From NCBI GenBank assembly GCA_947561395.2, contig OX387192.1, positions 36,787,520 through 36,851,519 on the forward strand: a stretch of DNA of 64,000 nt. The letters are read 5' to 3'. The notes below the pieces were generated by a model. It did no database searches. It was not told the DNA's origin and worked only from the letters and a program-made list of their open reading frames with translations. The translations under genes and the position numbers were made by a program. Below are positions 37,201 to 48,000 of the stretch, one piece after another. Numbering within the stretch: position 1 is the stretch's first letter; every line of letters begins with the position of its first letter. Source of the DNA: Buxus sempervirens (lineage: Eukaryota > Streptophyta > Magnoliopsida > Buxales > Buxaceae).

Positions 37201-38658
37201 GTAATGAAGCAATTTTAGGAATTTAACTGTACTACATACTTTTGGATGGTATAAAACTACGGAAAAACGTTCTCCTGAAATTGAAGATGGGAAATGGGAT
37301 GTTTGATAGTTGCCCAATTGCACTGAATTTTTTATGGAAATTGTTGTAACTGGGGCTTATTTTAGTGTTGCATCATATTCTCTCTTTACTTTACATGTTA
37401 TATTATAGGGTTAAGGACAATTATTTGGGTTCTTATGCCCCAGGTTTAGATGTTCTGAAACACTTCCATATCATTTCTGCATGTTAATCCCAGGGGTAGC
37501 ATTTATAGATCCTTGTTGTGTCATTTTTGCCCCTCTTTTAGATTCAGATACAATTTGTGCGGTATCCTAATCAGTGTGATAAGAACCAGAACTGTCCCGT
37601 TAAACCACAAAAACCTAGTTGCTAGGAGCCTGCATGGTTTTCATGTTCCCCAGTTCTGAAGCTAACCTGTTCACATATATGCTTATGTTTACTCATTTTG
37701 AGTCCTATTATTTACTACGTATATTTTTTCCTCATAATTTGGATGCTCTTGGAATCATCTTTCTAGAAGGTGTATTTTGTTTACCATTTTTCCTTCTCTC
37801 CCTGGTTTTTGTCATTTCTTATCATTCAGCCCGACCGTTGACCCAGTTTCCAGTTTGAAGAGTGTCTGGGTTTTTGAAGCATTGATTGGACTATGTATAT
37901 GGATATTGTCATATTTTATCAAGATAATTCAGTACACACAAATCTTGAGAATAAGCTTTGGCCTATCCTATGACATAGACCTTCATCTAATTGACAAATT
38001 TCTGCTACATTGTGTGTGTATATTTAGTCTTGTTTTTGTACATCTTACAAATCTCTTGCAATGCTACGTGATAAGCACAGCTACATTCTTATGATCATTT
38101 ATCACTTCTATATTGAGGGAACACCATAGCATGTGTTGCAATTCCTGTCTATGTCAAAATCAGTAGCCTATAATAAGTTTAGCTGATGTGTATTGTATTG
38201 CTAGTAGTGCGTAACAAGTTCAGCTGATTTATATTGTGTTGCCAATGTAGCGGCTAGAATCTGCTGCTCAGAGAGCATCACTTCATATGAGCAATATATT
38301 TAATTTGTTATTCATAATTGTAGTCACTGAGTTCCATTTTTGCTTTGATTTTAAAATCTTGTTTTGAATGATGCTTTTCAGGAGTTTAATAAGAAATCAA
38401 ATTCCTTGTATACCATATTGCGTAGTAGCAGACTAGCTGGGAGTCAGCGAGCTCCATTCCTGAGGCGATTTCTCCTGCGTCTAAACTTCAACTCGTTCTT
38501 TGAGGTAATTTTTTGCTAGAGTACAGTAAGATACAATTTCTCTCAGCTCCAATTCCTCACGTCTAACAGCTACCATTCTACTTGGTCAATAGGCAACTGC
38601 GAGAGGAGTACTGAATGTAGTCAGATCACGTCCGACACTTGCTACCTTGCATCAATAA
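19277..38658 (+). CDS. GCP4: Gamma-tubulin complex component 4 (GCP4)
   Basis: A subunit of the gamma-tubulin ring complex that nucleates cortical, spindle and phragmoplast microtubules. Sixteen exons: 19277-19446, 20000-20291, 21414-21550, 21990-22088, 24288-24408, 26706-26975, 27229-27309, 27583-27666, 30194-30280, 30940-30995, 31087-31278, 31493-31718, 33726-33814, 35341-35494, 38382-38504 and 38593-38658. They give 748 residues against about 745 in Arabidopsis. All phases agree. The N-terminus [20 protein letters not shown] and the body (GRIP1, then GRIP2) are strongly conserved. Examples are [67 protein letters not shown] and [20 protein letters not shown]. The C-terminus ends [17 protein letters not shown]. 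Introns total over 17 kb and carry a LINE relic, plastid DNA and a hAT-like element, but the coding exons are intact. Confidence 0.97.
19897..19925. repeat. 12-bp perfect hairpin in GCP4 intron 1
   Basis: GTTCAAACACGT, a five-base loop, then ACGTGTTTGAAC. It lies about 75 bp before the exon 2 acceptor. A structural role is possible, but nothing else supports it. Confidence 0.6.
25243..25510. repeat. Microsatellites in GCP4 intron 5
   Basis: An (AAT)n tract lies at about 25243-25275. A compound CA/TA/CATA tract lies at about 25445-25510. No coding content. Confidence 0.85.
29206..29525. repeat. Possible dispersed repeat in GCP4 intron 8
   Basis: A (GAA)n run is followed by GTGGTTCGGTAACGTGCCTA and a GC-rich tail unlike the surrounding AT-rich intron. 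The GTGGTTCGG...CCTACGTCCAC motif recurs in plant repeats as I remember them, but I could not fix the ends or the class. Confidence 0.35.
32090..33490 (+). mobile_element. Degenerate LINE (L1-type) relic in GCP4 intron 12
   Basis: Broken frames read in order like a plant L1-type reverse transcriptase. Recognisable are VWKYVGD followed by WLTKLLN near 32330, then NQGDI and [10 protein letters not shown] near 32440-32520. VSEYQFGF lies near 32560 and a tail resembling [15 protein letters not shown] lies near 33410-33455. That tail corresponds to the usual C-terminal RAEWRKRIHVADP. The order and orientation are consistent over 1.3 kb, but stops and frameshifts are frequent, so it is dead. Ends were not resolved. 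It is in the same orientation as GCP4. Confidence 0.7.
34020..34322 (+). pseudogene. Plastid-derived petD fragment (NUPT) in GCP4 intron 13
   Basis: A 303-bp block encodes most of the N-terminal half of cytochrome b6-f subunit [15 protein letters not shown], then [50 protein letters not shown] and [15 protein letters not shown]. It starts inside the gene (DPVLRAKL) and stops short of its end, so it is an insertion of plastid DNA. A frame of 94 codons stays open by chance of recent origin. It differs from plastid petD as remembered mainly by G-to-A and C-to-T type changes. It has no plastid promoter and lies in an intron between GCP4 exons 13 and 14, so it is not a gene. Confidence 0.92.
35753..36783. 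mobile_element. Non-autonomous hAT-like element, 1031 bp, in GCP4 intron 14
   Basis: It is flanked by a perfect 8-bp duplication, ATTAACCA, at 35745-35752 and 36784-36791. The terminal inverted repeats are TATGGATGCTAATTGGGCC at the left and, on the minus strand, TAGGGTTGCTAATCAGGCC at the right. GC-rich GGCCCGG/CACGGCC subterminal motifs follow at both ends. Both the 8-bp duplication and the TAGGG-type terminus are hAT hallmarks. No transposase frame is inside. It contains a G10-type homopolymer near 35913 and two internal hairpins. Confidence 0.88.
36239..36339. repeat. Long hairpin inside the hAT-like element
   Basis: Arms of about 32 bp (36239-36270 and 36307-36339) pair almost perfectly with one bulge: TCCTAGTAAT, AGGTTCTATC, TTCAAAATGGCT and their reverse complements. 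The loop is about 36 bp. A second inverted pair (ATATTTTGTCC and GGACAAAATAT) follows at about 36390-36432. The first could be a nested MITE or a small-RNA precursor. Confidence 0.85.
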
Positions 38659-39449
38659 TCAGATGGAACCCCAGTCTTTGTACGACATACGCTTACATGC
38701 ATCTCTGATCGAATCAACAAATCCCTTACAAGATTCTGACATTAGCTTTTTCTTGGGCACAGACGTTTCAGTCATACAGGTTTTCGCTGCCTCTACATTG
38801 AAGTGGGTTCTCATCTTTGATATTCCATCTGAGAAATTTGCTGGCTCGTATGTAAACAAATCCATACCATATGGTAATTTAATTTTCCGGCTACGGACAG
38901 CGGATGCGTCAATACCTTGGCTTTTGGGCAAGTATATACTTTCCTGTTCTCTATTTCCAGTCACATTGTTCCCCCTCCGGGGTCCGTTGAAGCCTTCATG
39001 TTTTAAAATTCTTCCCCCAAATCTGTACAGATCTTGTTGATAAACGCTAGTGATTCATTTTCAGTACCATTTAAGTGTGACCATTTAAGTGTGAATTACT
39101 AGAATAGTATCATTGGGAGATCTGCTCCAAGGCAATTTTGGTTGCAGACATTGACAGTTACCAAGTAACAGAATGACGTGATCAGTGTATTTAGTTATGC
39201 AATTGACTAAACGATCAATATTGCAGCAAATTCCACTGCCGTTTTTTACGGCATTCAAATGAATTCCTTCAACACTCGGGGCATAGGGGGAGTTATAATT
39301 GAAGGGTACTCGTGGAACCCAGAGATCCGTAAATTTAAAAAACCTAAGAATAGTCTCAGACTACACCTCATGTGTAGCGCCCCCGGCGAGGAAAGTGCCC
39401 ATCCTTCTCTCTTTTTTATGGTAGGAAGGAAAGTGCCTATCTTTTTAGG
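38659..39449. other. Intergenic between converging genes
   Basis: 3' UTRs of GCP4 (+) and the methyltransferase (-) meet here. Direct duplication of a short CCATTTAAGTGTGA motif near 39067-39094. No gene. Confidence 0.55.
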
Positions 39450-42424
39450 CTAAAGTTCTTCAAAGCCGTCTTCATCTCCTCCTTCCTCAGTCCTTTGAAA
39501 TTCTCTCCTCCAACTTTCCATCTGTAAAATCGGAAAAACATTAAGCTAATTTAACTATGAAAACTCAGACCCTAAGGTTGTGTTTGGAGCCTTGGATTTG
39601 GGGAGAAGAAAAGAAAGTTAAAAAAGAAAAGAAAAATTTTCCAATGTTTGGATGAAGTGGGAAATGAGAAAAAAAGAAAAATATATTTTAGTAAGATGAT
39701 GGATTGGGGTGATGGGCGAGTGAGAGTGACATGTGCTAATAGGGTTGGTGGGGTAACAAAGACAACGACAACAATGATGGTGGTGGTGAATGACGACTGG
39801 TGGTGGGCAATGGTAGCAGCTGGTGGTGGTGACAGGTGGTAGTGATCAGCGGTTGTAGCGGGCAATGGTGCTAGTGGTGGGATGAATCGGTGGTATGAAT
39901 AGTGATAAGTGATAGTGAATTTTTTTTTTTTCAAAATTCCCACCTTTTTGTAAAGGAAATTTTTTACATTTGAGAGAAAAAAGGAAATAAAATTTGAAGA
40001 AAAAATCTCATTTTCTTTCATTTAAACCAAACAAGGAAAAAGAAAATTTAAGCATTTTCTTTTCTTTTTTCCCCAAAACCAGGGCCAAACACAACCTAAG
40101 TGGGAGCTAATAGTTGTTCAGAAGCATCCAGTGCTCCAATCTCACCTACATGATGTGTTGTCAGAGACTCTTACGGCTCCGGTCAAATGGTCTATTGAGT
40201 GTCTAACCATGTTCAACTTGTGCTATTGAACGCAGGTTAGATGGAGTGCGGGTAGGAAGAAACAATCGATGGACTCAAATGTAAATATTATTTCTGCCAT
40301 CAGTTTATATTTTTTGCTCTCCTAGGCTACAATCTACCAAGTTGCAATACTTAATAAGTAAGAAAATAAATGCCTCACCTGATCGTCAGACAACCGCAAC
40401 TGTTCAGCAATGAAAAGTACGCTCCTGGGGTCTCCTGTTTGAAGATCTTTGCCCATATTCCTTGAAACTTCATTATAGTCCACTGCTTCCACCCGGAAAC
40501 CATTACCCATGAAAAGTTTGTCCATCCATCTCTTCATGCTATGCTGTACAAAATTATAAAAAAAATAACAGTACTTAATCTATGATGCTGTGTGTACTAC
40601 TTGGAAGATTTGCTTTTCCATTTTTCAAATAAATTGTTGCAGCTTAATATCCAGTGTGCCATATCACCGATGCATTAAGCTCAAACAAAAAGAGTAGTTC
40701 TACGAGACAGATAAGAACGTCTGTGCTTCATAGGATAGATATTTTGTATAACTAAGAACCACACTCATTAATGTGGTTGAGATGATCTTGAGAAATATTT
40801 GATAAGAGCATATTAGAAATGAATGCGTCCGTGAGATTCTGAGAGTAGCTCTACTGGAAGATTAAACAACAGTGAGATTTCATTAAGATGGTTTAAGCAC
40901 ATTGGACAAAGATTAACGACTACTTCTAAGTGAAATAGTAAGAAAAGTTATGAAAGAGCTCCTTGAATATATGAATCATGATAGGCTGGAAAACAAGAAA
41001 AGGATTCATACTGTCAACCTTCATCTGATAGGGATAATGCACTGTCAATGAATAATCAATGGGTAGAGAAAAACTTACTTTTGTTCCAATTTCAGTGTCT
41101 GCTAGCCAGGCAGGCAATTCTCCCAAGAAAATGCACTCTTTCATGGCCAAACTACTAACAAAAAACAAAATATGTTTAAAACCTGCCAATGTCATCAGAG
41201 GCAGTCCCTGCAATAAAATATAGAAAAACTTGATTGGAGACCTGATGCTCAAATAACTGAAAGTGGCAACAATGGAAGTTCATTAATACCTGGAATGCCC
41301 ATACACTTGGTCGGCTACCATTAAAGCCTTTTCTGCACAACATCTCTTTTATATCAGGGGACTCTGATGGAACATGGAGGACAATGCAACTTCTTGGAAT
41401 CTTAGCTCCAATGCCTATCACGTTTTTGCAAAGATGTGGTAAAAATATACCAGAAGACTATTTTATACAGACTAAGTGGGTTTTGTATAGACATTTGAAC
41501 AAGAAAAACGTGTTGAGAATAATTGCAAAGAGAAAATGAAATAAAAGAAATATATCAGTTGTGCTTATTAGTATCCTAGAAAATGGAGAAAAGAAAAAGA
41601 AAAAGAAGAAAGATGTAAATTTTGTTGTTTACAGCAAGTCAGTTTCTTTCAATTGAAATATTCAGTCATAATTTAAATTCGGAGATTAAATAAACATTTT
41701 TTCCCCACTAAAGCACTTAGTCCTTTTGGACTTTCAGCTGGAGTGCAATTCTAGGCTGTGCATTTGAGAAGTATCATGACAAGGATTGACCCGGTCTGAG
41801 ACTATTGACTATATTACACCAATAACAGATCAAGATATGACCACATAATCTTCTATTCAGAAACAACAAATTTTGTTTTCCAAAAAAAATCTCTCATCTA
41901 TCCAGAATTAAACCACAAGTTAATGGTCACATAACTTCTCCAATGTACTTTTGCCTCTCCTTTTTAAGCTATTTATTGTTTCTCATTTTCTGGTTTTAAA
42001 AAAAATGTGCATAGTTCATCAACAAATACAAAAATAAAAATACAAGTTATGCATTTAGAGTCACAAAAATTGAAAGAACTGAATATCCATCAGAGTGGGA
42101 TCTTGTCAAGTCTAGAACGTTTTAACAAAAGCAGGTATTTTAATCACGTTAAATGCAACACCAATCTGCAAATTCACATTTACAAGTCCTTAAGGCATTA
42201 ACTGTGTGATTCGTGTGAGGCAACTAGGAGCACAATGGAGGCCTAATTCTTTCTAAAAATAGAAATTTCATCAAGTGGTGCACAGGAGTAAGGTCAAAGA
42301 CAGATATTTCTTGGTTGGTTATTCCAGTTAAAGAGATCTCTAACAACGTTTTACCGGAACCATTGGAATCCAGTAGAGTTAGTTTTTTTGTGGTGGGTGG
42401 GTTGTTTGCGTGGGTGGGTGGGGG

Positions 42425-42462
<38 letters not shown>

Positions 42463-44047
42463 ATTTTTTTTCTCTCTTTTCGAATGACCACTCAAAGAAT
42501 GTTCCTCAACTAGTTATCTGTGAAAAATGTGGAAAGACGTGCAACAGCAGCAACTAGATTGCAAGAAAAGAATAACTCAGCAAAAAATGAGATAAGAAGA
42601 TTTGACAGTGTCCACCCAAAAGTGTAGATTAAGATAAGACAGCATGAAGGATCTGTAGTGATTCAACAAATATGATTTTGGTTTTGGAGGAACTGTGACA
42701 TAAGACACAACATATCTGTCAGAAAGAAAGCAAATCTCCAATGCCAACCATCAATGGACCTTAAGAACCTTGGTAAGAGGAAGACAAGGTTAGATTCTCA
42801 GGAAATTCACCTAATACAAACCTAAAAAAAATCACATGTACTAAGCTTCATCAATGATTTATATAATCCAACAACACAAGATGTACCAATTAAACAGAAA
42901 ACATGTCAGCTTAGAACCACCCACCTTCAAGCTTCTGAGCTGCAATCCGGAAGACACTTTCTGGAGATATGTCAAATATTATGGTTGAATTTGGCCAATT
43001 GAGCCTATATGGACGGGTGTCCATACCATCTGTTAACAGAACAACCTGCAGGTATTAATTAAAAGATAGAGAACCTTACCATGCATTTATCCATGAATGT
43101 TAACAAATATTTGAGCCTAGGAACCAGATATACAGACAATAATTTGATGTCTTCTATTTTTGTAGACTAGAATATACCTGCTTGAGAGTATCCATACGAT
43201 TCATGGTACTAAGCAAATTGTCATCAATAAACTTTGTTGCTAGGCAATAGTGGTGCACAGATGTACTTGAAATTGGGCACTGCTCCAAGTCGGTGCCAAT
43301 ATCAGGCGTGATGAAGCAACTGGCATATGGATCGTGAAAGAAAGGCTCTACAATTGCAAGCATTAATCCAACACTTGTTGCGTTATTTCAATAAAGACAC
43401 AAACACACCTAATAATATTAATAAAAGTGATTTTCATATTTTTAAAGGGAATTATATGTTCTTGGTTTATGCAGAAAAATTGAATTCAAAAGAAATTTCA
43501 TTTCAGTGGTTGTATATCTGCTTTGGTCCTAGTATCCTAGACCTGAATTGTCCATTTCATATTATTGCCTAATTCTGTAACTTCAAGATTGCACCAGTTT
43601 GCAACACGTCTGCGCTCATGAGAACTGAAAATACGAATGAGAATATGTCTGACTTCATCACAGACTGTTCTTAGCCGGGCAAAGGAGAGCTATACCACGG
43701 ATTCAATGGAGCATATGGTGCAGTCTCTAACCGATTTAGGAGATTACTGAGATGGATGTTAGATAAAATCAAATGAATGGGAATATGAAAGAACTTAATA
43801 TTGAAATAAAAACGAACCTACACACGTAGAATATCGTGGCAATCTTACTCAAAATTTACAGGTTTTCACGGCCGAACTCAAGATTTTCAACAAAAAAATA
43901 GATCACAAAAAAGGCGAAGGAGAAACGAAACCGAGTGCGTTGAGCACGGGTAAATATCCGCGCCCTTACGAATAAAGATATTCCGCTTCTCTCTGCTTTT
44001 GATATCAGATGGAGAGGAATCAAAGAAAGGAGTCGTTCACATAGCCA

Positions 44048-44085
<38 letters not shown>

Positions 44086-44274
44086 TTAGTTACCTGGTCG
44101 GTTTGTTTCCTGGACGCGAAGAGAAGCGTTACGAATGGCAGCTTGAAGATATGCGTCATTCTGACCGCCATGTTTTGCCCTAAAACCACCATTACTCTCC
44201 CGCCTTTCCCCGGAGGCGCGGGGTGGGCGAAGGGCAACCGAGAGCGTTGCAGTTGCAAATGCCATACGTCCCAC
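39450..44274 (-). CDS. SAM-dependent methyltransferase, LCMT/TIGR00027-like, probably plastid-targeted
   Basis: Seven exons in transcript order: 44094-44274, 43178-43347, 42925-43045, 41290-41414, 41079-41207, 40379-40543 and 39450-39521. They give 320 residues with consistent phases. The start (MGRMAFATATLSVALRPPRA) is rich in Ala, Ser, Arg and low in acids, like a plastid transit peptide. A second Met at residue 4 is also possible. The mature part begins EPFFHDPYASCF. The SAM-binding loop is VVLLTDGMDTRPYRLNWP at 118-135, the counterpart of GAGLDTRAYRL in the family. Later blocks are LFMGNGFRVEAVDYNEV, LFIAEQLRLSDDQ and WRREFQRTEEGGDEDGFEEL at the C-terminus. The substrate is unknown; the protein family is unrelated to plant flavonoid O-methyltransferases. 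A MITE splits the last intron and a LINE relic lies in intron 5. Confidence 0.85.
39576..40096. mobile_element. PIF/Harbinger-type (Tourist-like) MITE, 521 bp
   Basis: It begins GGTTGTGTTTGG and ends CCAAACACAACC, and is flanked by TAA at 39573-39575 and 40097-40099. Subterminal purine-rich and pyrimidine-rich stretches pair imperfectly, making a foldback. The TAA duplication and terminus fit PIF/Harbinger. It lies in the last intron of the methyltransferase gene. The long open frame on the minus strand across it is an accident of GGTGGT-type low complexity. Confidence 0.85.
40775..41020 (+). mobile_element. LINE 3' relic in methyltransferase intron 5
   Basis: Broken frames give EHIRNECVREILRVALLED, then LRWFKHIGQR, then HDRLENKKRIHTVN. 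These are the tail of a plant L1-type reverse transcriptase protein in correct order, with frameshifts. It is opposite in orientation to the gene and shorter than the GCP4 relic. Confidence 0.65.
42424..42459. repeat. (GT)n microsatellite
   Basis: About 36 bp of GT, with one interruption, in the intron between methyltransferase exons 3 and 4. Confidence 0.9.
44051..44083. repeat. (GA)16 microsatellite beside a splice donor
   Basis: On the sense (minus) strand it is a (CT)16 tract beginning about 10 nt after the donor of methyltransferase exon 1 (CCAG, then GTAACTAACG). Confidence 0.95.
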
Positions 44275-45007
44275 TTGCAGTTGCAGGTGAGCAGCTGTAC
44301 AGTTGTACGGCCTGATATTTCTACTCTCCTTTCCTTTTTAGGGCAGACATTAAACCATCGTCATAGCAAATAGAGCTGGAATAAGAAATGAAGGGGGAGC
44401 TTTAATCCATGAGCAAGAAAAAAATTACGGAGCGCGTGGTTCGCAAGCAAAGCAGCTGCTTGGTTTGCCTCTCAATGTATGTGACCGAACTGAAAGGAGG
44501 AAAACATTGTCAAAAGCCCTTGAATCTTCAAGACATCTGGTTAGAATTTGTCTTTAACAAATAACAGGTTCACATAGTCTTTCGGCAGCACTTAAATAAA
44601 ACTTCTTTTAATGTCAAAATTATGCCTCCATCCCTGTCTTATATTTTTACAGTAAAGAAAGTACCCTTCAATCATAAGATTGAAAAATGAATAAAATTAA
44701 GTAAAAGATGCCACTTATGTTAGAATGATTCCTGCAACAAAATGCTTTCAGCACAAGTGAACAACCATAAACTCATTTGACATCCTTGTGTTGTTCACCA
44801 TCCCAACCACCTCAAATTTCTTTATGTAGAATAGCTTCGAGGTAGATAAATGGCTACGTGATCCTGATTTGATCATCATTTTACATTCAACAATGGCAGA
44901 TACGCCATGCTCTTTTCAGCCACCGGAAGCCTCATTTCCTCATTTCCGGCAAAAAAACTGATATTTAAGCTTTTGCCGTAAGAATTGCAGCAGTTAGCCT
45001 CTTTCTC
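44275..45007. other. Intergenic: methyltransferase promoter and UTP14 3' UTR
   Basis: Both flanking genes are on the minus strand. No gene is recognised in this stretch. Confidence 0.55.
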
Positions 45008-48000
45008 CTAGGTCTTAACCTTCTTCATGATTTTGCCGCTATTACTTCTATTCTTGTTTCTCTTCTTTGCCTGCCCAGTCTGCTTGTTGTCTTCTACTTT
45101 TTCATGAGGATTTACTTCCTCAAATTTGATAGGCTTTATAATGACACCAGGTTTCTTCACCACCTGAATCAAAGACAGTTGGGTAAGAAGTTACAAACAT
45201 GTCATAAATTAGAAATGAGGTTTTTCAGGGCAAGACACAGAACTTTTGATTTCTATGTGAACAATGAAGAATCCTTTCCAATTGCTTATCACAAATTCAA
45301 ACTTACTTCTGGCCGATTAAGTGCTCCGACTGATGATGCTGGGTTAAATTCAGGCCCAATAGGCATTCGGATGCTCTGTTCAAAAACTTCCTTTGATGTG
45401 TATGGGTACGGCAACGCCTTTGTATGCAGTTTCTCAGCCTGACAAGTGAAAAAAATATGATTCCCTCTTAAAAGCCAAAAACAGAACATGAGAAAAAAAC
45501 AGTCAATGAAGCATGAAAAAGGTCATTCTGAATTAAATAAGATCACATCCAAGTAGCAATTGGGCTTCATGGTACATATATCAACTGGCCACCCATGAAT
45601 ATTATTTGGACAATCAGTTATTAAGAATACCAAAAAAAAGACTCCCATTTCAATCTATATTTCCCCATTTTTCGTTACTCAGAGCTGCCCATATAGCCCT
45701 TTTTTCCAATTATAAAGGTAGAACAAATATTAAATACAGTTTTCAATCCTTCCGGGCCTGCCCGCCAGCCCACAAACACACACCCCATTTTATTGTCTAA
45801 ATCAGCAATTATTACAGACAAAAACATCATCCTCTTCATTTACATAAATATAATTTTTCCTGCTGCACTCATTAATACCCTCCCCATTGACCATACTAAC
45901 GTGCCTCAACACATTGCCAATCATCCAGTTACCGGTCATAACTGGGTCCCCAAACTTGTGTTGAACCATTTAATTTAGGAAATCAGCCCTAACCTAGCCA
46001 CAAATATCCTAAATTACCAGTTTCTAAAACATCTAAACCCAAATCCAGTTCTACAGTCCATAGTCTACCTAAAATCCCAAGTAAACTTTTGGCTACCGGA
46101 TTTTCATTTGTCCAGCAGAATTCAGAGTCAAATAGTTTGCAGCAGTAACGAGTCTCATATGAGACTTCACAAGGATCTATTTCTCAGAAAGTTCAACATC
46201 TTCCTGGTGCGCATTCAAAGTTCCATTAGAAACAACTTCATTCAGATAAGAATAAGGTGAACCACTGCTTAGCGCTAGGGTTTACCATATGCAAAATTTG
46301 ATTAGTTAAATTTTAATATTTCAACAATTTGAATGTATCCCAATAAGTAAATTCACTGCATATGCCGACCTAGGCAGTAATTTGGTCAATAAAATGAATA
46401 AAGGTCTCAACTGAGGGCAGATGTATAAATCTACATTTATATATTTGCATTTATATCAAGGACAATTGAGGGCATCAGCCAGTAAGCTATGGGATACCAG
46501 GTGTGGGGTTGGGTCCAACACCTATAATGCCATCCCAAGACTCAGATACTACAGGACCCAAAATTGGTGCTTTTCATTAGCATCTGAAATTGTGTCCGAC
46601 ATGTCTGACCATCACTTGTTGACACTAATGGTTCAGTTTTTAAATTGCTGCTTGCATTCCTTAAGATCAACCACAACACTATTACACTAGTTGTCAAGAA
46701 TGCATGTTACCACATAAGCTCTTTCAATTGAAAGGAATAGAAAATTGTGCAAAATTTTAAATCGATATCACTCACCTTTTTGTCCATCCTTTCAGAGATA
46801 ATTACATTTTTAAGATGCGCATCCTTTCTCTTCTTAGTGGCATCTTCCCGATTCTTTTTGGCCTTCTCATGCTCTTCCAGCATCCAAGAAGGCATACCTT
46901 TCTTCTGTTGGATATGAGTCCATTGGCCCCATCCTGGAAGTAAAATTGGCTTTTCAGGTTCTGGATTTTCCTCATTCAGAACTTCCTGCTTATCCTTCTC
47001 AAACTCTTCCTCCACATCATCCCCGGCAAAGGCACGATGTATAAGTTCTGCTTGAGAAGGAAGCTCATAATTTGGTTTTGCCCCAGCAGAGATAATTCCA
47101 TCAACCATCTCTTCTTCAGTCTCTGAATCACTATTCTCCACTTCCTCCTATGAAATTTAAGGGATTAAAAGAAGCCAATAAAGAGTAAGGGAGGCTGCCA
47201 ATCACCTAAACGAGTAAGTTAATCAACAGTTAGAGGTCAGACCTTTGGGTCCTGATGAGGAAAGCCATTCACTTTGGCCCTTTTAGACTTTCTGCCACTG
47301 GAATCTATATCATTTCCGCTTTTCGTCTGTTCAATAGTACTTGCAAACTGGTTAGAAATTAGAAGTAAATGATGACTACTTTTGTCTGACAAGAAAGGAC
47401 AATTGAGATGAAAGAGGGATACTGTGAAAGAGTGACCGTGTGGGGGAAAGGGGTTGGGGGAGGCGAGAGAGACAAAGCACCGCAGGTTACCTTTTTCACG
47501 GAGTCTGGTGCAAAAATAGCAACTTCATATGTTGTTTTACGGCCAGGATCTCTGGCAGTATCATTAACACTCTGTCAACAAGCATAAAATAAATATATTA
47601 TTAAATAAAATAAAATAATAACAAGATTCGCCGTTCAGGAGGAAAGAATAATTTATTGTACCTTAAACACAGAACTGTGACTACCTTCATGTTCTTCAGG
47701 AAGTGAAACATGATCAATGTGAGCATCCCTCAACAAAGTACTAGTTTTGTCATGCCTCATATCCACTTCCTCCTTGGCATTGAGGTCATCGTCACTATCA
47801 CTAATCCTACCATTATTTGAATCAATCTTATTACTTCGTTCCTGGGACTGCTTCATGGCCAACCCAAATACTCGTCTGCCACTTGAACTAGCTATTTTTG
47901 GACTTTCTGCTCCATTCATATTCTCCAGCTGCCTCAACGATGAATCATACTCTTGAAGAGCAAGATTAGCTTCTTCATAGGCTGCCTCTTTTCTCTTTTT

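Noticed and set aside
39572-40021. 149-codon minus-strand frame
   Set aside because: It lies inside a MITE and reads as Ser/Pro/His-rich low complexity from GGTGGT-type repeats.
43999-44373. 124-codon plus-strand frame
   Set aside because: It runs through the (GA)n tract giving Arg-Glu repeats and overlaps methyltransferase exon 1 on the other strand.
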